Positions 33,311-42,705 of a stretch of 56,738 bases of DNA are shown piece after piece; within the stretch, counting starts at the first letter, position 1; each line of letters begins with the position of its first letter. The translations under genes were made by a program, and so were the position numbers. The notes beneath the pieces were generated by a model. The model was not told the origin of the DNA and did no database searches. It saw nothing but the letters and a program-made list of their open reading frames with translations. The stretch is from the NCBI GenBank assembly GCA_016210495.1, contig JACQUC010000234.1:1-56738 (forward strand), given 5' to 3'. Origin of the DNA: Chloroflexota bacterium (GTDB lineage Bacteria; Chloroflexota; FW602-bin22; JACPRP01).

Positions 33311-33823
33311 TCACAGCCCATTTCCCAGTGCCCTCCGTATGCTATTCTTCGCATACCACGGATCCTCGATCTCCAGAAAAGCCCACCGCCCGAATCCACC
33401 GTGGTTGTTGACGGCGGGAATCCAGAGCGCTCGCGTGGTGCTCGCCTTGGCCTCTTTGTCCATTTTTTTTCGCCGGTGACCTCAATGACCAGGCTTAAGA
33501 TGTTGCCGTTCCCATCACGGAGGCGGACGACGAAATCGGGGGTGTAGCTCTTTTCCTCGCCGCCGATGGTGTACGGGATGGTGAAAGCCGAGGTTGTGGT
33601 TCTTGACGTAGCAGACGACCTCGTCCATCTCCTCCAAAGCCTGCGCCATCTTCTGTTCCCAGGATTCGGTATCGGCGACGACGTAGTTGACGTGGCACTT
33701 ATCCGCCCTGGTGGGGTAGACGGGACGGATGGTATTAATACCTTCATCCGAGAAACGAAAATGCCTGGTGGGCTCGGCGTATGGGGAGTTTATGATCGGG
33801 TTCTCGATAATGACCCGAGCCAT
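33311..33823 (-). pseudogene. Type III restriction enzyme (res subunit) remnant: internal deletion plus two frameshifts
   Basis: The first 28 codons (MARVIIENPIINSPYAEP, then TRHFRFSDEGIN) match the N-terminus of large DEAD/DEAH-helicase type III restriction subunits of the BPTD_3080 kind. The frame then jumps directly to that protein's C-terminal nuclease part (RPVYPTRADKCHVNYVVADT, SWEQKMAQALEEMDEVVCYV), so the helicase domains of several hundred residues are gone. A +1 shift after NHNLGF moves to TIPYTIGGEEKSYTPDFVVR and LVIEVTGEKK. A -1 shift in a run of eight A then leads to ALWIPAVNNHGGFGRWAFLE and a stop at 33311. PDF and the VIEVTGEKK run are PD-(D/E)xK nuclease-like motifs. No methyltransferase partner is present. 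Confidence 0.75.
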
Positions 33824-34052
33824 AGCTTCCCCTTCCTCGGCCGCAGCCTAGCGAGTGCCGCAGGTACAAATATTCTTGTGACGAAGAGATGCGATGTACA
33901 TTCGACGCGGGGACCGACAGTTTGACCATAACCTGATTGCCTGGGCGGCACAAATATGCAACGGGTGCGCTTGGAAGTCAATGGAATTGGCTGCTTGCTA
34001 CCCACCCTACCTGATCGCTGGCAATATGGGGTGCACCCAAAGACATCTGGTA
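33824..34052. other. Gap without recognised features
   Basis: I see no credible gene, RNA or repeat between the restriction remnant and the glycosyltransferase. Short open frames here have no recognisable motif. Confidence 0.4.
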
Positions 34053-35375
34053 TTAGGCTTGATCTGGGGCAGGGACTCGCCAACATCTGGCAACATAGTC
34101 ACGGGTGAAGTAGAGCAAGGCGACGATGTTGATTAGCGGCAGGAGGGCAGAGGCCGTGTGCCAGATCAGGCCCCTGCCGCCGGGGAGGGGATCGCCAAAC
34201 GGGCCGAAGAACAGGTACATGTTCAGGAACGAGACCACCGACAGTGTCAGGTATAACGAAAGGTACCGGCTGTTCCAAAGGCCCAGAAGGCACGCGATGG
34301 GGATGATCAGGGCCAGGTGGTTCTCGTGGACTGAAAACCCGAAGACGACGTAGCCCCAGTATGCCAGAACTAGACTGTGTACGAACACCTCCAGCGCCAC
34401 CTGCGGCTTGATATGGGGTGGCTCTTTCGAAGCCAGGGAAAGGTACCGCACCGCGCTCAACGCGATTATCAACGTGAAAATGGCGAAGGCGCCGATGAAT
34501 GCCCACCTAAAGGGCTCATACTCGGTGCCGTTCACAGTGAATCCGAAGATGTCGCCGGTCCTTCGACCGGCGAGGTACACGCCGACGATGACGAGCCAGC
34601 CCAGATTGAGCTGGTTCTGAGAGAAGGCGGAATGGCCGGTTGCAAACTTCAGGGAATCGAGAATGGCACCAAAGCTGCCACTTGCTACGAACGGCAGCAA
34701 CATGGCGGCCAGAACGGCGGCATAGCCGATTCCGCCGACGACGATTTGCTTCCGAATCTGCCCGAACGACAAGGCCTCTGGGCGGAACCTGCTCGCCAAC
34801 AGCAGTGCCAGGCACCACGCGGCCATGACAGGCAAGAGCACGTTGGGCTGCCACTTGGAGAGCGATGCCAGGCCGAAGAGCGCACCACACCAGAAGGCGT
34901 GCCCTTTTCTGAGCGAGACCAGAGCGGCTACGAAAAAGGCAGCCGGAATAACGTCGAGATAGCCAAGCAGGGTCGCGTTGAGAATCATCGCCGGGTTGGC
35001 AACGTAGACGAGTATGCTGTCAACCCGGTTGAATCGCCGCGCCAGCCTGCTGCCGTCCCAAAGAAGGGCCGCTACCAGCAGGAGCTCGAAGGCCAGGAGC
35101 ACAACTTTGATGCCTTGCCTCGTCAGGGGACCGATGAGGTGGGTAATTGCACCTGCCAGGTAGAAAAACAGCGGCGGGTAATCTCCCCTGGATGCCGCCA
35201 TTCCCGCAACTGCACCCAGCGAGTAGGAATTTCTGGCGAACCTTTCCCAGATGAACACGTCGCCGGTCCCGGTGGCGTTCAAGCCAAACAGACGCACAAA
35301 CAGGCATCCGGTGGCAATAATGACGAGCGCCACCTGCCAATTACGAGAGGCCTGCATCGCGTTCGGCGAGACCAT
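34053..35375 (-). CDS. GT-C family polytopic membrane glycosyltransferase
   Basis: A 440-residue protein with about ten hydrophobic helices. After the first helix (NWQVALVIIATGCLFVRLFG) comes a loop with acidic residues (TGDVFIWERFAR) and GDYPPLFFYLAG, resembling the Asp and YPP loops of ALG6/PIG-M-like mannosyltransferases that use lipid-linked sugars. SVHENHLALIIP is a further family-like motif. It likely transfers a sugar from a polyprenyl-phosphate donor outside the membrane; acceptor unknown. It starts 13 bp after the stop of the benzoylformate-decarboxylase-like gene, so they may be co-transcribed, although no functional link is evident. Confidence 0.78.
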   Translation of the reverse strand: MVSPNAMQASRNWQVALVIIATGCLFVRLFGLNATGTGDVFIWERFARNSYSLGAVAGMAASRGDYPPLFFYLAGAITHLIGPLTRQGIKVVLLAFELLLVAALLWDGSRLARRFNRVDSILVYVANPAMILNATLLGYLDVIPAAFFVAALVSLRKGHAFWCGALFGLASLSKWQPNVLLPVMAAWCLALLLASRFRPEALSFGQIRKQIVVGGIGYAAVLAAMLLPFVASGSFGAILDSLKFATGHSAFSQNQLNLGWLVIVGVYLAGRRTGDIFGFTVNGTEYEPFRWAFIGAFAIFTLIIALSAVRYLSLASKEPPHIKPQVALEVFVHSLVLAYWGYVVFGFSVHENHLALIIPIACLLGLWNSRYLSLYLTLSVVSFLNMYLFFGPFGDPLPGGRGLIWHTASALLPLINIVALLYFTRDYVARCWRVPAPDQA

Positions 35376-35388
35376 AGCGCAGCTTAGC

Positions 35389-37065
35389 CTACGGAAGCCT
35401 GGGCACGCCGAAGCCAGCGTCTTTGGGATCGAGGACGACCTCCAGTAGGGTTGGCCCCTTGGCCTCCAGCGCGTCGATCAGCGCCGGAGCGATCTGCTCT
35501 GGCCTTTCCACGCGCGTGCCACGCACCCCGTAGCTCTCGGCCATCTTGACGAAGTCGATCTGGCTGAGGTCGGTACCGATGAACTGACTTTGCTTGGCCG
35601 CCTCGCCTTGGTAGCTCAGCAGTTGCGACTTGACGGCCATGTACGCACCGTTCTTACAAATGAGGAAGGTGACAGGGATGTCGTAGCGAGCGGCCGTCCA
35701 TAGAGCCTGGGGCGCGTAGCTGGCGGAGCCGTCGCCCATGAAAGCGAAGACTTTCCTGTCGGGCAGCCCGAGCTTCACGCCGACGGCGGCCGCCAAACCC
35801 CAGCCCAGGACGCCGCCGTGTTCGGTGAGGTAGCTCTTGGAGTCAGAGAAGTCGAAGTATCTGGTTAGATAGGTGGCACTGCGGATGGCCTGTTCGACAA
35901 TAACGCTGTTCTCAGGAAGAACGGTGCGCATCTCGCCAACCAGTCTCGCGCCGCAAATGGGCTCGCGGTCCCATTTGGCCCTGGCCTCCTGTTCGAGCGC
36001 CTTTTTCCACGCAGCGCGAGCCTCGCGATTCCTGGCCGTTCTGGCCTCGATGACGTCGAGATATCGGGTGTGCATCAAATCCCGCACGGCCTGGGCCATC
36101 TCTTTCAGTCCCACCTTGATGTCCGCCACGATGGCGGCAGCGAGCGGCAGGTTCTTGGCAACCTGCCAACTGCTGGCATCGAGATGGATGGCCTTGACGC
36201 CCCGTGGAAGCATCGGGGCGGGGGAGTACTGGAACTCGGCAAACATCCTTTGTCCGACGACGAGCAGCACATCCGCGCCCTTGACGAGGTCCGAGACCTG
36301 CCTGACGTCGGCAGGACCGAGGTACAGCGGGTGGGTTGTAGGGAACGAGCCCGGCTCGCCGTAAACGCGCGCGCCGACCATCTCCGCCAGCGCCACCAAC
36401 TCGGGCGTGGCACCAGCCTGCGCCACGCCGCCTCCCGCGATGATCGCAGGGTCCTGGGCTCCCAAGACTATCTCGGCGGCCTTCCTGATCTCGTCAATGT
36501 CGCCCCTGATGCGATTGCCAACCCGGTATTGAGCGGGGGGAACTACGTCCAGGTCGACAGTTTCTTCCATGACGTTTCTCGGCAGAGACAGGAAAACGGG
36601 ACCTGCCGGCGCGGTGGTCGCTTCTTTGAAGGCACGGCGCAGTGCGATGGGTAACTGCTCGGCATTGGACACCTCCCAACTCCATTTCGTGAACTGGTTG
36701 GCCATCTCGACGACATCGGCTGACAGAAACGGCTCGCGAATGAGCATGCGCGAATCCTGCTGGCCGGCGATAATCACCAGGGGAACGCCGTCGACGCAGG
36801 CGTTGTAGAGCATACCGATCGTGTTCGCCGTGCCCGGGGTGACGTGTACGCTCACGACACCCGGCTGGCCTGAAGCACGCGCATAGCCATCAGCCATTGC
36901 GAGGGCAACGCCCTCGTGCAGCGTCAGCACGTAGCGAATCTCCGGGTAACACACCAGCGTGTCCAGTAGAGGTACCTCTGTACTGCCCGGGTTGCCAAAG
37001 ATGTACCCGACGTTCTCCGCTTCGAGAATCTTGCAAACAGCCTCTTTGCCTTTCATCGTCGCCAA
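35389..37065 (-). CDS. ThDP-dependent enzyme, benzoylformate decarboxylase/acetolactate synthase-like
   Basis: About 558 residues with the full three-domain ThDP decarboxylase fold. Pyr domain: YIFGNPGSTEVPLLDTL, LHEGVALAMADGYARASG with the activating Glu, HVTPGTANTIGMLYNACVDG. Middle domain: PAIIAGGGVAQAGATPELV. PP domain: FMGDGSASYAPQALWTAARY with ThDP/Mg motif, then ICKNGAYMAVKSQL. The GNPGSTE and HVTPGTAN residues are closer to benzoylformate decarboxylase than to acetolactate synthase. It should decarboxylate an aryl or alkyl 2-oxo acid. The start is ambiguous: GTG 37074, TTG 37065 or ATG 37056. I chose TTG because GGAGGGG lies 8-10 bases upstream. Confidence 0.88.
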   Translation of the reverse strand: MATMKGKEAVCKILEAENVGYIFGNPGSTEVPLLDTLVCYPEIRYVLTLHEGVALAMADGYARASGQPGVVSVHVTPGTANTIGMLYNACVDGVPLVIIAGQQDSRMLIREPFLSADVVEMANQFTKWSWEVSNAEQLPIALRRAFKEATTAPAGPVFLSLPRNVMEETVDLDVVPPAQYRVGNRIRGDIDEIRKAAEIVLGAQDPAIIAGGGVAQAGATPELVALAEMVGARVYGEPGSFPTTHPLYLGPADVRQVSDLVKGADVLLVVGQRMFAEFQYSPAPMLPRGVKAIHLDASSWQVAKNLPLAAAIVADIKVGLKEMAQAVRDLMHTRYLDVIEARTARNREARAAWKKALEQEARAKWDREPICGARLVGEMRTVLPENSVIVEQAIRSATYLTRYFDFSDSKSYLTEHGGVLGWGLAAAVGVKLGLPDRKVFAFMGDGSASYAPQALWTAARYDIPVTFLICKNGAYMAVKSQLLSYQGEAAKQSQFIGTDLSQIDFVKMAESYGVRGTRVERPEQIAPALIDALEAKGPTLLEVVLDPKDAGFGVPRLP

Positions 37066-37084
37066 GGTAATCACCCCTCCCCAC

Positions 37085-37187
37085 TATGAGCTCTTGGTGC
37101 GAAATGGCGGTGATGCCCAACCCACCCACCCCGCCCAGGGCGAGGAAACCTCGCCCCTACGCTTTCCATTCTGCACCGAAAACCAGC
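37085..37187. mobile_element. MITE-like element, copy 3
   Basis: Left end GCTCTTGGTGCGAAATGGCG, right end CATTCTGCACCGAAAACCAG, with internal hairpin GGGCGAGG-AAA-CCTCGCCC followed by CTAC (37138-37160). The outer ends are inverted repeats of each other. It lies upstream of the benzoylformate-decarboxylase-like gene. Confidence 0.7.
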
Positions 37188-37285
37188 GTAATTAAGCAGC
37201 CTTTCCGGCTAACACGAGTTTATGTCATCGGTTGAAGGATGTCAATAGCTGTAAGCGCTTACGCCAGGGCTCCTGGGCCCACCTG

Positions 37286-37388
37286 GCCAGTTCCTGGAGC
37301 GAAATGACGGCGGCGCCCCCGCCCCACCCCTGGGCGGACAGAGACGTCCGCCTCTACGCGTCTGAGTTTTGCACCGGAAACGGTCTAG
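37286..37388. mobile_element. MITE-like element, copy 4
   Basis: Left end TTCCTGGAGCGAAATGACGG, right end GTTTTGCACCGGAAACGG, with internal hairpin GGCGGAC-AGAGAC-GTCCGCC (37333-37352) and TCTAC. Its right edge abuts the stop codon (37385-37387) of the reductase gene. It lies only about 100 bp from copy 3, in the same orientation. Confidence 0.68.
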
Positions 37389-39349
37389 ATTCTGAGCGCG
37401 AGGTCGAGGGCAGCACCAGTGCCAGCGATGATGTGTTGCACGTCCGCTGCGTTGCCCAAGGTGTAGGCCTCGGGAACAATGTCTTTGATGTCACGGTACA
37501 GGCGATCGTTGGACACGTACCCGGCAGCAAGCACCACGGTGTCCGCCGGGATGAGATCCTCCTTATCACCTGTGCGCACGACCACCCCGTCGTGCCGAAT
37601 CTCCACGGCCTCGGCACCTGCCAGCACCCGGGCGCCGGAGTGCTGAAGCTCCCGGCGTAGGACCCACCGCGTGCCGGGGCCGAGCCCCTTGCCCACGTTC
37701 TGGTTGCGGCCCACCAGCGTCACGTCGTGCCTCGGCCCCACGAAGGTCGAGTCCTTCTCCATAGTCGCCACTTCGCGCAAGAAGGCCAGCGTCGCCCGAT
37801 CCGGCATCCACCGCTGCGCCAGATACGTAGCCGTCTCCACGCCTACGCCACCGCCGCCGATGACGACCACCCGCTGCCCGATCGACACACTCCCCTCCAG
37901 CACCTCGTGAGCAAACACCACGTGCGGGAGGTCAACCCCCGGTATCGCCGGCACGCGTGGCTCCGCGCCCGTGGCCACGATCACGACGTCCGGCGCGACT
38001 TGCTTCACGAGAGCCGGCATCACCTCGGTCCCCAGATGAACCTCCACGCCGGCTCGTTTGACCTGTCGCCAGAGCCAGTATAAATAATAGAAGAGCTCCA
38101 TCCTGCCGGGAGAGATGAAAGAGGCCTGCCAACTGCCGCCGAGATGGCTCTCCTTCTCGTAGAGGCTGACCCGATGTCCCCGCTCGGCGCAGCTCAGCGC
38201 GGCTTGCAGGCCGACGCAGCCCCCGCCGATGACCATCACCCGCTTTGGCCGAGGCGTCGCCGGCAACGGACATCGCTCGGAAATCCGGGCGACCTTGGGA
38301 TTGACCATGCAGCCGACGGGCCTCTCGTAAACGGTGGCGGCGTCCAGGCACTCGTTGCACGCCACGCAGGTGCGAATGTCGTCGAAGTCGCCTTCCCGCG
38401 CCTTGCGGGGCCACTCCGGATCAGCCAAAGCCTGCCTTCCCAGGCTGACGAAGTCCGCCCAACCCTTGCGCAAAATCTCCTCCGCCACCATTGGATGAGT
38501 GATCCGGTTCGATGCGGCCACCAATGCCCGCGACCCCACGGCGCTCTTGATCTCTCGCGCCAGAAACGCGTAGGCTGCTCGCGGCACGTTGGCCGTCAAC
38601 TGCGGCACAGACGTTGCGTGGCTGCCGCCGGTCACGTTGAAGAAGCAGACCCCCTCGTTCGCCAGAGCCTGGGCGATCTCCTTGGCCGTCTCGTTGGTGT
38701 ATCCATCGGGCAGGAACTCGCCGCCGTGCAGCCGGAAGAAGATAGGGTAGTCATCGCCAAGCTCCCGCTGGATGCCAAGCACCATCTCCAACGGGAACCG
38801 CATACGCCCCTCCAGGCTTCCGCCCCATTTGTCCTTCCGGTCGTTGAAGACCTGCGACAAGAAGATACTGATGCCTCCGCCCCCAACGCCCAGCAAGTCC
38901 ACGGCGTCGTAGCCCGCCTCGCGGGCGCGGACGGCCGTGGCGATAACATCGGAGACCATCTCGTCGATCAGCTCGGGCGGTATCGTCGACAGCCTGGGGA
39001 AGCGGCGCATGTCTTGCAATGGCCAGATGCGCCTGATGCCGACCTGGGCGTAGATGAGCGTGCCGTATTCCTTGGCGCCCTTGACCAGCTCGGCGTGCCG
39101 GCGAACGTGCTCCCTGTTCCGGAGAAGCACTTCGAGCGGGCTGGACCACTCGAAGGGGTGAGCGTCGATGATGCCGACGCCCAGCATGCCGAAGCCGCCC
39201 CTGGCGCGAGCGAGGTAAAACTCCACGCCAAGGTCGGCAATACCCTCTTTCTGGTTGCCCAGGTTCGTGTGCATCGCCGGAACGACAAGCCTGTTCTTTA
39301 CAGGCTGACCTTTGATAGTTGCCGGCTCGAAGATCTTCTGCAGAATCAA
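37385..39349 (-). CDS. Old Yellow Enzyme-family NADH:flavin oxidoreductase (2,4-dienoyl-CoA reductase-like)
   Basis: A 654-residue two-part flavoenzyme. The N-terminal FMN TIM barrel (LQKIFEPATIKGQPVKNRLV, KWGGSLEGRMRFPLEMVLGI) ends in a Cys cluster for [4Fe-4S] (CVACNECLDAA, then GCMVNP). The C-terminal FAD/NAD(P) half has VMVIGGGCVGLQAALSCAERG and VVVIGGGGVGVETATYL. Relatives reduce enoyl-CoA double bonds, trimethylamine or aromatic/alicyclic enones. The TTG at 39349 follows GGAGGAAGG and gives the canonical start; the frame extends 22 codons further without conserved residues. It is divergent from the HAD gene with back-to-back promoters. Confidence 0.88.
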   Translation of the reverse strand: MILQKIFEPATIKGQPVKNRLVVPAMHTNLGNQKEGIADLGVEFYLARARGGFGMLGVGIIDAHPFEWSSPLEVLLRNREHVRRHAELVKGAKEYGTLIYAQVGIRRIWPLQDMRRFPRLSTIPPELIDEMVSDVIATAVRAREAGYDAVDLLGVGGGGISIFLSQVFNDRKDKWGGSLEGRMRFPLEMVLGIQRELGDDYPIFFRLHGGEFLPDGYTNETAKEIAQALANEGVCFFNVTGGSHATSVPQLTANVPRAAYAFLAREIKSAVGSRALVAASNRITHPMVAEEILRKGWADFVSLGRQALADPEWPRKAREGDFDDIRTCVACNECLDAATVYERPVGCMVNPKVARISERCPLPATPRPKRVMVIGGGCVGLQAALSCAERGHRVSLYEKESHLGGSWQASFISPGRMELFYYLYWLWRQVKRAGVEVHLGTEVMPALVKQVAPDVVIVATGAEPRVPAIPGVDLPHVVFAHEVLEGSVSIGQRVVVIGGGGVGVETATYLAQRWMPDRATLAFLREVATMEKDSTFVGPRHDVTLVGRNQNVGKGLGPGTRWVLRRELQHSGARVLAGAEAVEIRHDGVVVRTGDKEDLIPADTVVLAAGYVSNDRLYRDIKDIVPEAYTLGNAADVQHIIAGTGAALDLALRI

Positions 39350-39405
39350 TTGCCTTCCTCCGTGGTGAGTCCCAGAATACGGCGCACCTCGCTGTCGGCG
39401 GGGCC

Positions 39406-39467
39406 ATAGTATCACGAGGGCTTGGTCGCGTCAACCGTTTGACATAGCCGCTCTGGCCAGCTAGAAT
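39406..39467. promoter_or_regulatory. Back-to-back divergent promoters (reductase / HAD gene)
   Basis: Minus strand: TTGACG (39429-39434), 17-bp spacer, TACTAT (39406-39411). Plus strand: TTGACA (39439-39444), 17-bp spacer, TAGAAT (39462-39467). The -35 boxes are separated by 4 bp, the same arrangement as at 10896-10911. Confidence 0.75.
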
Positions 39468-39487
39468 CCCTTCACATAGAGGCTCGA

Positions 39488-40270
39488 ATGGACATGGGCA
39501 GGGATATGCAGATCAAAGGTATCATCTTCGACATGGATGGGACGCTGCTGGATTCGCTGGGGGCGTACCAGCAGGCATTCAACGACGGCGTAGGCCGGTG
39601 TGGATTGGGTCCTGCCACGGTCGAATCGCTGGCCGAGAAGCTGAACGAGGGGTTGAATCTCGAAGGTGTTATCGTGAGCCTGTATCCGGGGCACGACGAT
39701 CCGTCGTTCCTAACGGCGTGTCGCCAAGAGATCATCGCGGCTTTTCGACAGGTAAACGACGGTGTATTGCCAGTGTTGCCTGGCGCAAGAGAGACGCTGG
39801 CAGTCTTGAGCTCCAACGGGCTGAAGCTTGGCGTCGCGACGGGCAGAACGCAGCCGCCCGACCAGGTGCAGCGCCTGCTCGACGCAGTGGGCATCGGCCA
39901 CTTCTTCGAGGCCATCGTCACGACGGCGGAAGTGCGGGAGCGCAAACCTGCCCCGGACGCCATCTTCGAATGCGCAAGGCGACTCGATTTGCCCCCAGCA
40001 GAGTGTTTGGTAGTGGGAGACTCAGTCGCCGACGTGGACGCCGGCAAGGCAGCCGGCGCCACGGTGGTGGGCGTCTTGACCGGGGTGGCCAACGAAGCGC
40101 GGCTGGCCGCACGTGGGCCAGCAGCGATTGTCGGGGATCTTCGGGAACTGCTGGCGTTGGTCGAGAATGACGGGATCGTGCCCTCACCCTGCCCTCACCC
40201 TAACCCTCTCCCAGAGGGAGAGGGGACACTGAGGGAGGGGGACACGCGCCGTTCTAGCCCACTGCTGTAA
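39488..40270 (+). CDS. HAD-superfamily phosphatase (phosphoglycolate phosphatase-like)
   Basis: A 260-residue HAD hydrolase: motif [17 protein letters not shown] (nucleophile Asp), motif II in LGVATGRT, Lys in [12 protein letters not shown], and motif [21 protein letters not shown]. The alpha-helical cap after motif I marks subfamily I (Gph/PgmB-like). Substrate unknown; housekeeping phosphoester removal is likely. The last 30 residues ([15 protein letters not shown] onward) are translated from a dispersed intergenic repeat and are not part of the fold. The 3' end overlaps convergent ribH by 17 bp. Confidence 0.85.
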   Translation: MDMGRDMQIKGIIFDMDGTLLDSLGAYQQAFNDGVGRCGLGPATVESLAEKLNEGLNLEGVIVSLYPGHDDPSFLTACRQEIIAAFRQVNDGVLPVLPGARETLAVLSSNGLKLGVATGRTQPPDQVQRLLDAVGIGHFFEAIVTTAEVRERKPAPDAIFECARRLDLPPAECLVVGDSVADVDAGKAAGATVVGVLTGVANEARLAARGPAAIVGDLRELLALVENDGIVPSPCPHPNPLPEGEGTLREGDTRRSSPLL

Positions 40271-40724
40271 GCAGGTTGGCCATTTCGATGGCGCTGACGG
40301 CGGCGTCGTAGCCTTTGTTACCAGCCTTGGTACCCGCCCTCTCGATAGCCTGTTCGAGATTGTCGGATGTAACCACGCCGAAGATGATCGGCACGCCGGT
40401 CTCCAGCCCCACGTTGGCGATGCCTTTCGAGACCTCGGCGGCGATGTAGTCGAAATGGGGCGTGGATCCCCTGATGAGGACACCCAGACAGATGACGGCG
40501 GAGTACTTGCCAGTCGTCGCCATCTTCTTTGCTACGAGCGGTATCTCGAAAGATCCCGGCACAAGCGCCACTTCGACGTCATCGTGTTGCACGCCGTGGC
40601 GCACCAGAGCGTCCATGGCCCCATCGAGCAGCTTCCGACCCACGAAATCGTTGAAACGCGAGAGCACTACCCCGAATCGCAGCCCCTCGCCGATCAGCTT
40701 GCCTTCATAAGTCCGCACCATCAA
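40254..40724 (-). CDS. ribH: 6,7-dimethyl-8-ribityllumazine synthase
   Basis: A 156-residue protein with the complete lumazine synthase pattern: [53 protein letters not shown] and [20 protein letters not shown]. It joins 3,4-dihydroxybutanone phosphate and the ribitylamino-pyrimidinedione to make the riboflavin precursor. Last gene of the minus-strand ribD-ribE-ribBA-ribH operon; its start overlaps the ribBA stop by 4 bp. Confidence 0.97.
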   Translation of the reverse strand: MMVRTYEGKLIGEGLRFGVVLSRFNDFVGRKLLDGAMDALVRHGVQHDDVEVALVPGSFEIPLVAKKMATTGKYSAVICLGVLIRGSTPHFDYIAAEVSKGIANVGLETGVPIIFGVVTSDNLEQAIERAGTKAGNKGYDAAVSAIEMANLLTAVG

Positions 40725-41932
40725 TCCTCCTCAAGTGCCAGAAGATGTCCCAATTTGACTTGCTTGGTTCGCAAGTACCTCTCGTTTTTGGCATTTGGCC
40801 TGATGATGAGGGGAACGCGCTCTACAACCGACAGGCCATAGCCTTCCTCCATAGCCACCACTTTCCTGGGGTTGTTCGTCAGCAGACGAATCTCTTGGAC
40901 GCCGAGGTCCAAGAGGATCTGGGCGCCCACGCCATAATCACGCAGGTCAGGCGCGAAGCCAAGTCGCACGTTGGCCTCGACGGTATCCAGCCCGGAATCC
41001 TGTAGCTCGTAGGCCCTGAGCTTGTTATGTAAACCGATGCCTCGGCCTTCCTGACGCATATAAAGTGCCACGCCGCGCCCTGCCTCGGCGATCATCCGCA
41101 TGGCCGCGACCAGTTGATCGCCACAGTCGCAGCGCAGGGAATGGAACACATCGCCCGTGAGGCACTCGGAATGGACGCGAACCAGGACGGGCTCGCCCGT
41201 GGCCACGTCACCTTTCACCACGGCCACGTGGTGCTCGCGCGTGATCAAGCTCTCGTAGCCAATAATGCTGAAGTCGCCGAACCTGGTGGGTAGATTGGCC
41301 TCGGCGAGCCGCACGACCAGCTTTTCAGTGCGCCGACGGTGCGCGATGAGCTGGGCGACGCTAATGATTTTGAGGTCATGCCACGCGGCGAATTCCTCGA
41401 GCTGGGGCAGCCGTGCCATAGTGCCATCGTCGTTCATGATTTCGCAGATGACCCCGGCGGGGTAAAGGCCTGCCAATCCGGCCAGATCGACGGACGCCTC
41501 GGTTTGCCCCGCGCGAACCAGCACGCCTCCATCCCTGGCACGCAAGGGGAACATATGCCCCGGCCGGGACAAGTCATCGGGCTTCGTACTGGGATCGATC
41601 AACGCCTTCACCGTTGCCGCTCGATCCGGGGCGGAGATGCCCGTGGTCACGTGGTGTTTGGCCTCCACCGAAACGGTAAAAGCGGTGCCGAAAGTAGAAG
41701 TGTTGTCCTGCACCATCATCGGTATCTTCAACTCATCTACCCGCTGACTTGTCAGGGCTGTACAGATCAACCCGCGACCATATTTGGCCATAAAATTGAT
41801 TGCCGCTGGACTCACAAACTGCGCGGCGACTGCAAGGTCACCCTCGTTCTCGCGATCCTCGTCGTCTACAATAATGACGAACTTCCCCGATCTAAACTCC
41901 TCAATGGCTTCTTCGACTGTTGCGAGCGGCAT
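40721..41932 (-). CDS. ribBA: Bifunctional 3,4-dihydroxy-2-butanone 4-phosphate synthase / GTP cyclohydrolase II
   Basis: A 403-residue fusion. N-terminal RibB half (about 1-205): [67 protein letters not shown]-terminal RibA half: [17 protein letters not shown] with three zinc Cys, [15 protein letters not shown] and [17 protein letters not shown]. It supplies both precursors of riboflavin from ribulose 5-phosphate and GTP. Both sets of key residues are intact. It starts 19 bp after ribE. Confidence 0.97.
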   Translation of the reverse strand: MPLATVEEAIEEFRSGKFVIIVDDEDRENEGDLAVAAQFVSPAAINFMAKYGRGLICTALTSQRVDELKIPMMVQDNTSTFGTAFTVSVEAKHHVTTGISAPDRAATVKALIDPSTKPDDLSRPGHMFPLRARDGGVLVRAGQTEASVDLAGLAGLYPAGVICEIMNDDGTMARLPQLEEFAAWHDLKIISVAQLIAHRRRTEKLVVRLAEANLPTRFGDFSIIGYESLITREHHVAVVKGDVATGEPVLVRVHSECLTGDVFHSLRCDCGDQLVAAMRMIAEAGRGVALYMRQEGRGIGLHNKLRAYELQDSGLDTVEANVRLGFAPDLRDYGVGAQILLDLGVQEIRLLTNNPRKVVAMEEGYGLSVVERVPLIIRPNAKNERYLRTKQVKLGHLLALEED

Positions 41933-41951
41933 TTTGTCCCCCTCCAGACTT

Positions 41952-42581
41952 CTATAGGTAGCCGTGTTCCGCCAGGAACTCCTCGGTCAGAGGCCGAGGC
42001 TGTTTTGATCCACCGACCAGTTTTTCCACATACTTACCCAGGATATCCACCTCCAGATTGGCGACATAGCCCGGCGTCTTTCGCGTGAGGATGATGGCGC
42101 CCTGGGTATATCCCACAAGAGAAACGCTAAAGGACTCGTGATCGCAGTTGACCACCGTCAGGCTCACGCCGTCGACGGCGATGAAGCCTTTCTCGACGAT
42201 GTAGCGGAGGATTTCAGGCTCCGCGAGGAACCGCACGAAAATGGCGACGTCCTCTTTGTGCATCGACGCCACCTTGCCAAGGCCATCGACGTGGCCCTGA
42301 ACGAAGTGGCCACCCAGCCGCGAGCCCACCGCGAGCGCCCGCTCCAAGTTGACAGGGTCGCCCGGGCGGAGAAAACCCAGGTTGCTCCGGCGGAGCGTCT
42401 CGGGCATCAACCCCACGGAGAAATGCTTGGCAGAGAAGGCGGTCACCGTCAGGCACACGCCGTTCACGGCTATGCTGTCGCCTTCCTTGACATCGTCCAA
42501 GACCTTCCTGGCGCTGACGGTCAGTGCGCGGGGCTCGACCCTGACGGCCGTGCCAATTTCCTCAACTATGCCTGTGAACAT
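41952..42581 (-). CDS. ribE: Riboflavin synthase (alpha chain)
   Basis: A 209-residue protein with the two internal lumazine-binding repeats: [20 protein letters not shown] with [15 protein letters not shown], and [15 protein letters not shown] with [13 protein letters not shown]. It dismutates two molecules of 6,7-dimethyl-8-ribityllumazine to riboflavin. Length and motif order are normal. It sits between ribD and ribBA; the 186-bp gap to ribD is filled by two MITE-like repeats. Confidence 0.97.
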   Translation of the reverse strand: MFTGIVEEIGTAVRVEPRALTVSARKVLDDVKEGDSIAVNGVCLTVTAFSAKHFSVGLMPETLRRSNLGFLRPGDPVNLERALAVGSRLGGHFVQGHVDGLGKVASMHKEDVAIFVRFLAEPEILRYIVEKGFIAVDGVSLTVVNCDHESFSVSLVGYTQGAIILTRKTPGYVANLEVDILGKYVEKLVGGSKQPRPLTEEFLAEHGYL

Positions 42582-42597
42582 TCATTGCTCTCCTCTA

Positions 42598-42705
42598 GGA
42601 GACTAACTATTATCTGGTGCAACATGGTGGTGATGGCCACCCCACCCGCCCAGGGCGCGGAGACCGCGCCCCTACGTTGTTCTGTCCTGCACCGGAGACT
42701 AACTA
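42598..42705. mobile_element. MITE-like element, copy 5
   Basis: Left end TTATCTGGTGCAACATGGTG, right end GTCCTGCACCGGAGACTA, and internal hairpin GGGCGCGG-AGA-CCGCGCCC followed by CTAC (42653-42675). It is bounded by a 12-bp direct repeat GGAGACTAACTA (42598-42609 and 42694-42705). It is inserted inside the rib operon between ribE and ribD. Confidence 0.68.

Noticed and set aside
33824..34086. Small minus-strand protein upstream of the glycosyltransferase
   Set aside because: Composition is biased, there is no ribosome-binding site, and no conserved motif is visible.
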